DNA of 64,000 nucleotides from Panonychus citri (taxonomy: Eukaryota; Arthropoda; Arachnida; Trombidiformes; Tetranychidae), in NCBI RefSeq assembly GCF_014898815.1, contig NW_026515505.1, positions 310,001 through 374,000 on the forward strand, read 5' to 3'. Positions 1 through 14,451 of the stretch are shown piece by piece; within the stretch, counting starts at the first letter, position 1; each line of letters starts with the position of its first letter. The position numbers were made by a program, and so were the translations under genes. The notes beneath the pieces are model-generated. The model did not search any database and had not been told where the DNA came from. It worked only from the letters and a program-made list of their open reading frames with translations.

Positions 1-3000
1 TGGTGACTTAATGATCAGACGCATGATAATGATGAACACGCGTTTTTCCTATGACTAAATTTGCCCACTCTACAACTTCCCACCTTCACGAAGACAACTG
101 AATCAAATGAGATTAATATAAAATTGTAATCATCTTCATCTTGTTAATGATTGCCAGCAAATATTATACAATAATATACATGATAATAGATGAGTAAATA
201 GATATAAATACTGAACTTTTCAATCTACTTCTGTAAATAAGAATTGAGATTAATTCAAATGGTGATTACGTTGTTATATTATTTTCCCCACCGTTACCAT
301 GACAAATTGATTAAGATAATTCAAATTTTCTTGATTATATTTAACCATAAAGATGAATATTAAATCATTGATGATAATGTAATAAACTTGTTAACTCTTA
401 ATGATTATTATTCAGATTCATCATCATGAACTTTTGCTTGGTGAGAAGGAAAATGATCCAGATTAAGAAGGAAAATTCGAACTTAACTCATGATGATTAC
501 CCTGAGTCAGAATTTATTATTATTTAATCTTCTTTACATGGTCAGAATGATATTCCATGATAATTTCAGGATTATTTTTACGATAATCAGATAATCTCAT
601 TGAAAATTTAACTCTCGGAAAAGCAGCAAAAAAAGTTACTATAAATTCAATTGAAATAACTCAACCTCTGATTCTGATTCTGAAATTATTCAGTTGATAA
701 TATTTTTCCATGTTTCTTATTACCATGATGATATATTTCAATAAAGTATCATTGGTCAAGTAGTTTTTTTTCAATAGAAGATAAAAGATTTGACCAATGA
801 AAGGGAGGAATAGTAATTTAAGTTGAATTTTTTATTCGAAAATAAATTTCTCTCCAATTCTAAATTGGAAATTCAGTTGTTTCAATTTATTAGAATGAAA
901 AAGTTATGAGTTATCATTTTTTTCCTTTTACCATAAAAAAAGATGATATTAACTTTCATCTCTTTTGGTAAGTCTCTTCATCCCTTTGGTCAGTTTATTC
1001 AATGTCCATCATAAATCCAATCTTCTGAGTTTAATCTTCATTTGCTTATCCCAAGGATTCAACTATTATTACTATCAAATAGAGCAGAATAATTTTCCTC
1101 TCTCTCTCTCTAACTGTTCAGGAAAGAAGTTTAATCTTAAATGTATCATGGCGGAGACAAAATTTCCATTGGTCAGTAAAGAGATTGGCTCAAGATGAAA
1201 TCATCTATTTGTTTCATCGAAGAGTAAATAATGTTCAGTGTTCAGCTGGAACTTGATAGATTGTATCATCTCGATATCATGAAATGTTGGTCAAGAGGAA
1301 GATGAAGATAATCATGAGAGAGGGTTAAAAGAGATTCAATTAGAGGAAGAATTTTGTTTTTTTCACTTTCACCGCCGACGAAGGTGTTACCATGTTTTCA
1401 TTCATTTTCGATTTCACTTCTTATTATCTTTATCTCTTTTTCTTCTTTTCCATGCAGTTCACAGGAATATCTTCCGAATTTTATTCCAAGTCAATTGTTT
1501 CATTTCTCTTCCTTTTTCTATCGATTGTTTTTAATCTTCTTCTTCATCTTGAGATTATCTCAATTCGTGTTTTCCAATTCCTTATAAACCTTTTTTTCCC
1601 TTTTTATTTCTTTTCGGTTTAACTTTGATTGGGAAAAAGAAAATAACAAATTCAATTGATTTCCACCGTCAATTCAATTCTGAATCTCATTGGAATTTTC
1701 TTGAGCTTCAATGAATTTCTCTCGCAACCCTGTCTCTCTCTCTCTTTCCTCTTATCCTTTTCATCTTGACTGAACTTTCAAGTTCACCTCTTACCTTTCA
1801 TTTACTTCTTATTCAGTGTGTTTATCTGATATACTGAATTTCCCCCTGAAATCGTAAAAATAATCAATCAAGGAATCAAATTCAAAAAATAACCTTCCAG
1901 TCAAATGGACACAGTTTACAAATTGAGAGTGAAAAATGAACCTCTTCAAATACAACAGTTTACTTTTCATTTTCCTGTTAATTTAGTCAAAATAATTTTA
2001 CACAATTAAATTACAATTAGCAAGATTACCACGATTAGATTGATTAAATAAGCGATATTCATATAATAACAATTAGACTCATATCATTATACTACCTATG
2101 AGTTTACAGTTATTTCTGGTTCAATGGCATCTCCTTGTTTCCTGTTGAAACTCATTGAAACTTTTTAGCTCTTCCAACCTCACAATCATCATCACTCTGC
2201 CATCCACTGAAATAATCCTCTCCTCAGCTATTATTACTTGAGCCTCTAGCAAATACTGAGATAAACATGATCATCATAACCATCCAACTCTCATTGTTGT
2301 TAATTTAATGATTGCAATGCTAATTAAAGTTGAAACAAAAACTAATTAATCAACACAAACTCATGAATTGTAACCCTTTCACTTTATGTATCAGGGAAAG
2401 CAAAACCCTCTTGGTAAATGTTTTCCGCCTTCAACCTCCCACCATGAATCAAGGGAGGGCTTAATGTTAACCCTTTCAGGTACCTCGAGTCTCTGGACTA
2501 ACTAATTTGTATTATCATCATTATCATGATGAGTTATTCATGCAAATCTTAAGTAAACAGAATCAGGAATAAATCATAAGCATGATAATCATCATCATCA
2601 TTATTAGTGTATAAAGTATTCAAGGATATCATTAATATTGTATGAAAATAGGTAAATGATTTAAAACTTTGCTTTTTTTACTATTAGATAATCAAATTTA
2701 ATGTAAACAATTTAACTGTTAATCTACTAAATTGTTTACCTTTTTTTCCCGTTAATTTGTTTACCAGTTACTGACCATTGACCATTAACTTTGACTTTCA
2801 GCTAATTGAGTTTCATCTTTGGCTAATTGTTTCAAGTTAGAAACTGAGCTAAACTCAATCACTTTGGTTAATTGTAAATCATTAACTTGGTGATTTATTG
2901 AATTTGTGCTTATGAATAAAATCAGCTGATAATTAAGTTGATTAACTTTCTTACCTTCATGATATTTGAATTTGAGCCATGGGAATGAAGTGATTTTTTT

Positions 3001-4349
3001 TTACTCTTTACAAATTTATTACAAAACTTTTTCTCATTTTTTGTCATTAACTTAATCACAATTAAACTAATCTTAATCATGATTAAATTATTGCCATCAT
3101 TTATCATTAGGCATCATCTTAATTGTTTTGCTTAAATATTACAATTAACTGGTTGACACTTTTTTTTCAATTGTAACATTCATCATGTTGATTGTGATTT
3201 TGTTTTTCTCATTGTGTTGATTAAACTTTTAGTTGATTGTTATGAGTTAATCATTGATTTTATGATTAAACTGAAAACATTTCATGGGAATTAGCAATCT
3301 AAAGTTTTCACTGGATTAATATTCATCTTAATCATGATTATAATCAATTCAATCAAAGGTCAGTCTAATCAATAATGTTGAATGATTAAACTTTAATCAT
3401 GTCATCATCATTGTGTTGATTGTGATGATGATAGTTAATTGAATTTACATAACTGATGGATGAATAATCAACAATTAAAATTAAAGATAAACACATCGGA
3501 TTGTGATGATATTGAATGAGGAAGAAAAAAATTTAATTTAATCAATTGGAATCATATTAATTGTGCAACTAATCAATCAAAAAGTTAAACAATGATTTAA
3601 ACCACTGGTGGGATTGATTTTGGTAACAATTTGAATTTGAAATTTTTTCTGTTCATCAATCATGTTAACTGTTAGCATCTAGAGGGTGGGGATGAAGATG
3701 AGGATGAGGATGAGGAGGTTGTGAGGTTTTTTTTGATGAGAAAATGAAAATAGTTGCAAATGTAACTCATACCAACTGACCAAAGGTCAGTGCATGTTAA
3801 ACAAGTGACATGAAGGGAAATTGTTGATAAATTTATTTAACTTTGACCTTAGGTTGTTGTTTTTTGGATTGGAGGTGAAGATGGATGAATATGAATGAAT
3901 TTGTTTTTCTATCAATGTTGTCATGTTGCTGGTGTTTTTGCTGTTGTTGATGATGATGATAATTATTATTATGATTAAGTAGTTGATGGTGGGGGAGGTG
4001 AGGGAGTAGGAAGATATCACTCATCAGCACGAGATGTAAGAAATGAGTTTATCATCTATCATCATAATCTTTTGATTATCTTGGTGTAACGTTTTGTTTT
4101 GTCTTCTCTCCAATTGTTGAACAAGTTTGCTAACAGTTTTCACTTTTTTTGTTGCTTGTTACTTTATCATCATCATCTTGATCATCTTACATCATATTTG
4201 TGTGGTAAAAAATCACGAGTATTGGAGGGTGGGGTGTAGGAGGAGGGTGGAAATACTCGGCCTGGGTGGTATATGTGCTTCTGTAAAGATTTCCTTCTAG
4301 TCTCTGATCATTATTTCTCTTTCTTTCTTTATTTATTTAGAGAGGGAAT

Positions 4350-4352
<3 letters not shown>

Positions 4353-4410
<58 letters not shown>
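4353..4410. repeat. (AG)n microsatellite, left arm of facing pair
   Basis: An almost uninterrupted AG dinucleotide run of about 58 bp. A CT run of similar length follows about 57 bp downstream, so the two are reverse complements of each other and could fold into one long stem in single-stranded DNA or RNA. Confidence 0.9.
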
Positions 4411-4412
<2 letters not shown>

Positions 4413-4464
4413 AAAACAAAGAGTATTTTCCATGTCTTTAGCTTTTTCTTTCTTTTCTTTCATC

Positions 4465-4468
<4 letters not shown>

Positions 4469-4523
<55 letters not shown>
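4469..4523. repeat. (CT)n microsatellite, right arm of facing pair
   Basis: A CT dinucleotide run of about 55 bp facing the AG run at 4353-4410. Confidence 0.9.
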
Positions 4524-4526
<3 letters not shown>

Positions 4527-7500
4527 GCATAAACTTGATGTTGAATGAATGATTTTTTTCGCAATAACTAAAGGAGGAAGCTGAAGATGATGAAGACAGA
4601 GTTTGAAAGAGTGAGTGTGTGAGTGAGGGAGAGAATCATGAAGACGATGAGGAATCTTGTTTTATATGGATAATGTGACAAACATAGTTGATAAATGTGT
4701 CAAAAGAGATCGTCATTTCTAGGAAGATGAAGATGATGAGGCAATGAGAGAGATGATGGAAGAAAACATTTTCGAAAGATTCGAGAGTCTAAGGTTCTAC
4801 ATACGAAGAGGAGGAAATTTAATTCCCTTGGAATTGAGTAGAATATTTTTGGAGTTGTCAGTTGACTAGAAAGAAAGAAAAAGATGAAAAAGAAAGAGAA
4901 AGAGAAAGAGAAAGAGAAAGAGAAGAGAAGGTGGAGGAGGAAGATGAGACAGAGGAAGAAGAAAGAAAGATGATAAATATTATCGAGAATTCGAAATCAA
5001 TTTATTAAGCCATTTATCTCGTTCATTTATTTTCTCTCCTTCATATTTATCTCTCATTTCGCCAATTTCAATACCCACCTTCTCATCTCTCACATTCACT
5101 CACTCTCTCAGGTAAATTCGATTGAAAAGATGACAATTATTCTAAAGATAATATTATCTCTGTGTCCATCTTTTTCTCTTCATCAATATTTCAGATAAAC
5201 TGAGAGAGAGAGAATCTCATCTTTCTCTCATTTTCTTTCATCTTTATCTTCATCATTTCACTTTTCCAATTGAGAGGTAAACTTTTTGTCACAAAATAAT
5301 TGACACCAAGTCACACACCCAAAATGATTAAATCAATTTCCATGAGTAAATTTGATCCTCATTAATTGTAATCAAAATGAGTAACATCATTTCCCTAATC
5401 ATCATAATCCTTAATCTTCATTAATGATATTACAAGTTGAATACCTTTCTCACCCTAATGATGATAAAAATAGTCGCTTCCACCAATCATACTGACCAAC
5501 AGAAAGTGACAAAACATCAACACCCAATTTAAGGCCAAAAATATATTCATAACTTTCTGTCATATATTAATTATGAACTCGGAAAGATGTGATAATATGA
5601 TTATCTTGATCAATTTTCATTGGAAATGTTTTCATTATTTATCTAATCCTGACTGTCCACTCAACACTTTTAATATAATAAACAAGAAAACTGACCATTG
5701 TGACTCAACTGTTATTATTATTATCTTTTCACTATGATTACTTTTTTTTCACTGACCCTTCACTGGTCATCCTCCTACTTTTCATTTCCGTTATAATAAT
5801 GAAGATGAAAATTATGATTCGCATCAATTTGTAGTTTTGTCCACTTCTTGTCCACCATTTATATTATTTTGATAATCTCATCTTAGTAACTTCTAATATT
5901 ATATTATATTATAGTTAGAGAATAAAATAAATATCGAAAAGAAAACTTTTTTTTTTCCTTCTCATCTCATCATCTTGTCTTCCTTGAAGTTATTATTATG
6001 AAAGCATAAATGATGATGATAATAATTGATAGATTAAGATGATTACGATTGGATCATGAAAAGATTTTATTTATCTTGATAATTAACTAAATCCACTGAA
6101 AAAAAAGTTAATGTTTATTTACCTTTGAGAATCAATTGACTATCTAACATGTTATTTATGTCTGATAGGGTCAGTTAATTATCATTCCTTGATTGTTAGA
6201 GTAAAAAAAAACAACAACAAAGGTAAATCTCAACCCCACCCAAAAAGGTAAACATATGATCACAATAGTTTGTATAATCCGAACAGCAATTAAATCTGTA
6301 ATCCATGATAAAGATAAACAATCAACATTGGAAATGATTGTTTACCTATTTGCAACTGTGAAGATAATCAAGAGAAAAACAAAACGATTCAACTTTTTTT
6401 TTGCTTCTTCTTCTTTACAATCAACTGATTACAATTGTGGACAATCAATGAAGTGTTTAAATTGTTTCGATGATCCTGTAAATCGTAAGCTGATTGGTGA
6501 ATAGACAAAGGAAAATATAACAATTACAATTTTGCCAAGTTCCATGTTTACATGTTCAGTGTTCCAATGATCATGGTGATCATGTTTTCGTTAACATAAA
6601 CTAAATTACAAGATGATTGGAAATGATCAACAAATGATTCCCAAAGATGAGGAAACCATGTAAATGGATGAGGATGATTGAGGAAAATGAATACAACTCA
6701 TATTGAGCTTGAATGGTGATTAACACACATCAAGTTGTCTGTTTAAATTGTGATGCTAATCAGTTTTGAACAATTAACTCTGATGGTTAAGGGTTTCATC
6801 TGAATGTTTAACTTGACCCTATGGGTTCTTAGGGTTAAACTGAGAGGTCAATGGGTTTACCCGTTTGTATTGGTTAAATTGTTTACTCAGTTGGAGGTTT
6901 TGTGAGTTATGATTTACAATCGTAATTATAATTGTTGGTGTTACTCAATTTAATGTTGATTTAATGGTAAAAGATACTAACCAGATATTCAATTAATTGT
7001 CATTGAATTTTACTCAATCGTTTAATAGACATGATGATTACATGATATTGAACAGAATCATATCCGGATAAGAGTAAATAATAATAATGAGCAAAAATTA
7101 TCAATTGGTTTAACTTAATTACATTTATGGAGAAAAGAAAAAGTTAATTGGATTTGGTTTATTTTCAATTAAGTAACATGATGAATGAATAATTTTCATG
7201 ATTAATTGATGAATTAAGGTGATTGATATTTACCAGAAAATGATGATTATCAGAATAAACTTTAATGCTTGATTGTTATTATAAATAAACTTTAGGTTAA
7301 TTGTTACAATTTGAGAAATTTTTTCCCTTCTGTTGATTTATATCAGATGAGAGTAAATATTATGGTGAATGATGAAAGTTTCATCATGAAATTCAAGGTG
7401 ATGATGAATAGAATCATGGAATCAACAACAATATGAATAAAAACCGTTAGGTTAACTTTTCAATGGGAACAATTTGTTGAATTGCTTGCAAAATTTTCAT

Positions 7501-8121
7501 TCTTTACAATTAAATTAAATTATTTACAATCAATCACCTGGAGTTTGGTTGCTTTTCATACACACTATTGGTAACCTTTTCCCACTCCCATAGTCACCCA
7601 CTTCCACCTTTCCCTCCTCTCAGCCTAAAAAAAAATGTCTAATGACATTAATTTATTGTTACCACTACAAATTGATGATTAATTGTCAACGGAAATCAAT
7701 TATAATCATTATGATTCATTATCAATCGAGTGAGTTTGTTTTTTTTAACCTTACATCTTGTAGCACTTTAATTGTGAAGTGAATAAAAATTATTCATACT
7801 CTTGATGGTATTCAATTGGAGAGTCTCTATGGATGATTTAACAAGAAAAGATGATGACGATGATGATGGTAAAGAGAGAGAGAGAGAGAGAACAAGGATG
7901 ATAAGATGACGATGATGATGGAAAGGTTTTGCTATGGAAGAGATAACATTGAATTAACTAAGGTAATTGGTGATGAGGATGATGCCTGGAAGCAATGATT
8001 TAATGTGTCTGTTTCTTTGTATCTACACGATTTCCTCTTCCATCTTCATCTTCCCCATGGGAAGGATTTTCACCCATTTATATTGGTCTTCGATGATTTT
8101 TGTTTTCTTCATCTTCCATTT

Positions 8122-8123
<2 letters not shown>

Positions 8124-8166
<43 letters not shown>
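8124..8166. repeat. (CT)n microsatellite
   Basis: CT run of about 43 bp. It gives rise to two overlapping poly-Leu/Ser open frames, which I regard as spurious. Confidence 0.85.
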
Positions 8167-8169
<3 letters not shown>

Positions 8170-11100
8170 CTCATTCTCCTCATCCTTGTGTGTAGGAAGA
8201 TAAATGAAAGATAGAGACCACATCTTTAATCATCACCCATTATCCTCATCATCATTACCAGCACCCAAATTATTTCTCATTGCATACAATTTGTATGCTC
8301 ACTCACTCACTCTTTCACCTTTAACTCTCTCTCTCTCTCTCCTTATTATCTATCATTGATAAAATATTATCTGCACATTGTGATGATAATTTTGACTCCT
8401 TCTCATCATTGTTTTCCTCTTGTGCGTGTCTAGAGCTTGTTAAAAAGCTTAACCTTAATCACCATCACCAAAAGCAAGTTAACCTTGTTTCACACTCTTT
8501 CAACATCATTTAATCAACATAATCATCATCATCATCATCATCATTTTCATTGATCAAATCAAAAGTTAACCATTGGATATTGATACGAAAATCTTTTCAA
8601 ATTAGATACATAATAATAGATAATACAATTGTTTACTATGTTGTAGTAAAGTTTTTCCAATCATCATGATGATGATTAAGTATCTACAACTTATACATTA
8701 TAATAACTGCGGGCTCTCAAATTGATACAATTACCAATTGCAAAATAATAACAATCACATTCAACAATCAACAGTTAATGTAGTAGATTTTGATAATGAT
8801 CATTGCCGTTAATAGCGAGTGATTAACAAAATTACATATTAATGTTGATACCTTGATGGGTGGTTCGTGATTGTTTTTGCAAACTATTGGTATAAATTAT
8901 TATTATTGAGGAAAAAAAGTTTTCTCCTCTTAATTATATACACTAACGAACAATTATCTTTAATTGTAATTGTTAATTGCAATTCATTTGTCTGATTGTA
9001 ATCTTATTGCATTATTGTTGCTCTTTTCTTGAGAGTCAAATGTTTATATGGATACTTTTTGATAATCATCATCATTAAACTTTAACCCTTTTGATTGTTG
9101 ATTGTTTATGATTGGAAAATATATAAATAAAATTTCATTTAATCAACAGTTTAATCTGATTGCTGATTAACTTGAAACCTGATTAATGAGTTAATATCAT
9201 GAGATGAACATTAAATGGTAACTTTAGTTGACTCCTTTTCTTTTGATATTTTTTTTTATTTTTCTCGCCATTTTGTTCATCATTATCATTCTGACACTTG
9301 GAATCTGAATTGCATGATAATCATGATGATTAAATGAACACCAACACTTAAGATGCTAAGATTTATGATCCTTTTGATTATTAATCCTTTGCAAATTGTT
9401 AATCGTGTTGTTTACACATCAATTTTGCGATTTAATCATTTGCATTTAACTTTTTATTTCATTTCTATTCTCGTTCATGATTATCCTGATTGTTGGTGTG
9501 TTTCTATTTCTTTGAATTGAATTAATTTGATTTATATGTTAATTCAATTGAACACCAAATGATTAGCAATCATCTTGTGTGTTCACCTTAGATTTACCTT
9601 TCTTGGTTAATCAGTTAATCCGTTGAAAATGTTTGATGGATTAAAACTGATTACATTTCATTTTTAATCAAATGGTTTAACACTTGATTTAATTTCATTG
9701 ATTATCCTTAAATATGTTTATCTATTAAATATGATATAATTTACATTACAACAAAAATGGTTAATGTTCAGTCAACTGTTTAAATCAATTGATGATAATT
9801 AAGGATGAAAAGGTGATGATGATGATAAAATTTTGCCTCTTCTACCTTGTAAACTACATTACCTTACAATCAGCTGATTGTATCTTAGATTAACCTCACC
9901 TAATGGAAATGAAGAGATAATCAGTTAACTAATTAACTTGGAAGAGGAAAAAAATGATTAAAACTGTCACAATAATCAACAGAATTGATTTAATTAGTTG
10001 ATTAATTTTCTGGCTCAATAAATGATCAACGTAAAGGTGGAAATTGATTAGTTGATTGTGAGGGAAACGAAAAAGGATAAAGATTCAAATAGGAGATAAT
10101 TAATATTCAAATTTGAAGGATAAAATTATCATGAGAAAACAAGTATTCAGATGATGATAAATGGGGAAGAGTCAATGATGATAAGGATGAAGATGAGGAT
10201 GCTAATGATGAAGTGATGAAAAAAGGTTTGATATTAACAGTAATTATCCAATAACTCGGGCGGGTTGATGCTAATTAACGTGAAAAACAATGAATACCAA
10301 TTAATAATATCGATGATTAAAGGTAGCAGGATAAGTTTATCATCCATGATTATAGCTTTGGATGATGATAAAGATGATGATGATGATGATGAGCCTTTCA
10401 AATGGGTTGGACTTGAGTTTAAAATGATCGTAATTATAGAGAGGCAGAAAAAGAGATTGAAAAAAAGGTGAAGACAAAAAAAAAGAAGCAGAACTTGCAT
10501 AGTTATCATCATTATCTTCATCATTGACACCTTTATCTTTCACCTGATTCTGATATTCTTGGTGCTCAATTATCATGGAAAACTGATTAATTAATTTCTC
10601 TCCTTTTCCAATGAGTTTTCTTGAATCTACATTGAGGAAAATCAATCATCTGAAATAATCACCATGAAAATTGATTACAAATTTTCATCATTAATCTGAA
10701 TCACTTTTTTTCACTTTTTTCATGATGATTTATCATTTATTCAAAATCTCAACTTCTTGTTTGTCCTGAATCCAGATCCTGATGAAATTTCATGATATCT
10801 TTGCCCTGAAATTATTACATTAAACTAACTTTCCGATTGATTTATCATTTGAATTATATATCATCATGATGATATTTGTGAGTGAGAAAAAAGTTAAAGG
10901 ATAATCAAAGGTAAATGAATTTATCATGTTTATATTTTATCTCAGTCAATCGATCAGCATGAGATTATTAGTAAATCACAACAAAAATTATTCTCATAAT
11001 AAAATGTATGATATTTGGTGACAATCAACTTAATTGTTAGCTGTCAACACATAACAAGTCAACTGAATGAAAAAGTTTCTGATTGCAAATTTCTAATCAT

Positions 11101-14092
11101 GATTAATCTTATTGCCACTGCTTCATTAATCGTAACAATTTAGACTACAAATTCAATCGATTCGTTGTAACCAACAATCTAGCAACAATTAATTTACAAA
11201 TTTATTTAGCAATTGAAATTGTAATCTGATTACAAAATTTTCTTTCATTGTAAACAATTAACACTAACAAATTCAATATATAATCTGGTACCTTTTCTTT
11301 GCACCAATTCAATAGATAAATTCAATCTAATATCATCTTGATGATGATCATCTTCAAATTAATGATGATAATACTTAAATTCATTTCTTTCCAGGTATCA
11401 ACATCATCTCTAACAAAGTGGATAAGGAAAGATGATAAAGTTTTCTTTTCATCATCAAATCTAATCCAGTTTACCTTTTTATTAGAATCATTTATTTATC
11501 TGTTTTCTCATTTTCAGTTTTATCACTTGAAGTTTTTTGCTCCTCTTTCATCTCTCTCTCTCATCTTCCACCTCCCACTCCTCCCTTTTTCTGGTTCTTT
11601 TTAATTTTTTATATGAACAATTGTCTTCTTTTTTCCTCTAATCTTCCACCTTCCTCATCCTCCTTCTTCTTCTCTTCATCCAGCAAAAAAGTTATTACTC
11701 TTGTTTTTCAATAGAAAATGAACTTAATTCTCCCACAACAGAAGATGAGGATGATGGAAAATGGAGAGAGAGAGAGAGAGAGAGAGAATCTTTTTTCATC
11801 CGTCTTCTTCTAATACATATAATCAAGAGCATCCTGGAAGATATTATCTCATCATCATCATCAAACACTGTCTTCCTTTGATAATCAGGTGATAATGAAA
11901 ATAGTCTCTCATCAAATTAAAGGCTACTAAATTTATCATCTTATTGATATAAAGGTGATAATGATTATGGTGATCGGTAAAGATGAGAAGTGTATTATTA
12001 TCATTTAAAGTGCAAAGATGATGAAAAAATAAATGATATTTTCAAATTGATAAATTGACCATTTGAATTTTGACCATTCGCTTTTCCTTGACTCTCACAT
12101 AATTATGGTCAAGTTTCCCTTCCAAACTGAATACAATTCAAAGTATCAAATTGATGGTCACTTTCAATATTCGGACAGTGTCAAAGCTCAGTAATAAATT
12201 GATTGTAACAATTTTAAATGAAAAATCTTTTGACGATTTGATTACTTTGAAAATTTTTCTCTCTATTGGTTATTAGGAAACAATCTTGATGATTTGATTG
12301 TTTATCATTAGGAAAATTGTTTCAAAATATCATTTAACTGATTGGTAATATTTTTATCATAATGATGATCATATTCAATCATGTTAATCCTTTTCAAATG
12401 TCATTAAAAATGATTTATAAATGACATTGTGAGGATAATTAATTGACCTGATAGTTTGACAATTAAGATGATGATTAACCATAAATACATATATTGTTAA
12501 CTCTTATTACTGTAGCTAAGTTTAGAATCAAGTTAACTACTTGGTTAGTTTACTAGTTAACTGGTTTAGAAATTTATTATTAGCTATTAGTAAATATCGT
12601 CCTTATCATTGGGATTATCTTCAGTGAGTGAGTGAGTGAGAGAGAGAGAGGATAATCTCAGCTTGATGAGGTTAAAAATGTTCAAATAACAAACATGAAA
12701 GTTTTCAAAAAGTTTCGAACATTTGATTTACACAGAAATTTCGAAAAAGCAAAAGTTATCCAGTTAACGATTGTATCAATGTCATCATAATAGAAACAAG
12801 ATTGACGGGAGAAAATGATGAGGAAGATGAGGCAGAAGAAGAAGAAGAAAAAAAGAAGAGGAAGAAGAAGAAGATGAAGATGAAGATGATGATGAAAGAA
12901 AGAAAAGATGTTTGTATATTCTTTTAAAATTTTACTTTCTTTTGACTTGGAAAAAAATATTAAGGAACCAAAGAGAAAAAGAAGATGAGGATTCGGCCTA
13001 AGGCCAATTCGTTACGTTTTCATCTTTCTCCTTTTGTCTTCCTCATCCTTTTCTCATCTCTCTTTTTATCTTCCATGTATTAACTTCAGCCATTGATGAT
13101 AACTTGATGTATGACTTACATCTAACTCTAGGAATTTGTGTCTTCTATTATCATCTTCCTCTCATCTTTTCAATCTTTTACTTCTCATCTTCCTCATCAT
13201 CTTTATCATCCTAAATAATTCGGTGCCTTTTCTTGACTCTCTCTCTCTCTCTCTCTCTCTGCTGTTGCTGCTTTATCATCAAGTTGCAAACAACATCAAC
13301 GCATCAACATCATCAATCTCATTAGTATTTAGTAGCAAATGCTGATAATAAGTAAATCTCATTATCTTGAATAGAGAAAAAGAAAAATTTTTTCTCTTCT
13401 CCTTAGCAATGAAAGGAATTTGTTTTTTTCACAAATAACAGTTACAATTAAAGCTTAATTGTGGTTGATACACCAACAGTTAACGAAGCAATTAAACTTT
13501 ACAATTGTACTTTATCCAAACAATTTCATCTCATTTGCAACAATCAACTTTATCCAACTAAAGGTAACCAATCAATTAGATAATCTTTCAAATAGATCAC
13601 AAAGTAATAAGAAATTTTCACAATTACATCTGAAATCTTAATCTTGTTGCATCAATTTACCTGAAAATTTATCTTCCATCTCCTACTCATCATCATCATC
13701 ATCTCTCTAGAAAAAAAATTATGCAAATAAGAAGAAGATGAGAAGATAATATTCAAATTTTTCTTCTTATGTTATTGTTGATTTTTTTTCCATTCTGAGC
13801 TTACAATTCAATCACCTGAGATAATTTCAATTTACGTGTTCATGGGACTTTATTATCTTCATGATGATCATGAGAAAGGAAAAGTTTCTCAATAATAATT
13901 GAAAAAAGAAGAAAAAAAAATTCAGCTGAGATTATTCACAATTTCATCTAAATTCATGGTAACCGAAAAAATCTTAAGCCTTTATCATGATTCCTCTTCC
14001 TCATCATGGTTATCATGATGATCATGTTTAAATCAGTTAACTGGAAACCAATATCATTTCATGCATCACATGATAAATTTTATTCTTCATCT

Positions 14093-14134
14093 TCTTCATC
14101 TTCTTATTCATCTTCTTATTCATCTTCTTATCAT
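14093..14134. repeat. 12-bp tandem repeat (TTCATCTTCTTA)
   Basis: Three successive copies of a 12-bp unit are followed by a degenerate copy, inside a longer TTC/ATC-rich tract just beyond the 3' end of the LRR gene. A second TCATCT-type run lies at about 14214-14256. Confidence 0.7.
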
Positions 14135-14451
14135 CCTCATCAACTAAACAAGGTAATTCCTTGGAAAACAAAAGGATAGGAAGCAAATTACAGCAACAGG
14201 CTTCATCTTCATCCTCATTCTTATCATCCTCATCATCTTCATCTTCATCTTCATCACTGATTAAAAAAAAGTTCCTGAAACCTGAATAATAACAGATAAT
14301 GACTATTAGATAATCAGATTAATATTCAAGAGGAAAAAAAAGTTTTCTATGAACAATGAATTTAATTTTCGAGGTAACAATTTTAATCCAATAACATTTA
14401 GTAAATTGTAATCATATTAATTTAACACATGAGAGGAGAGATTTAATTTGA

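Larger units (their letters stand above)
1..14451. other. gene-poor AT-rich stretch
   Basis: I see no supportable coding region here. The open frames are short, on both strands, and consist of translated simple repeats (poly-H/S/L/I). Contents are TGATGA/TCATCA runs, GA and CT microsatellites, and many short TTAATTGT-like words. The stretch ends at the 3' end of the LRR gene on the minus strand. It could be intergenic DNA, or an intron of a gene whose exons lie outside the window. Missing upstream exons of the teneurin gene, if they exist, would have to cross it. Confidence 0.6.

Noticed and set aside
6256..6504. 82-codon plus-strand frame
   Set aside because: No similarity, no splice context, and no codon pattern distinct from its surroundings.
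10234..10645. Overlapping frames of about 100 codons on both strands
   Set aside because: Both arise from a GATGAT repeat; the translations are runs of D, S or I.
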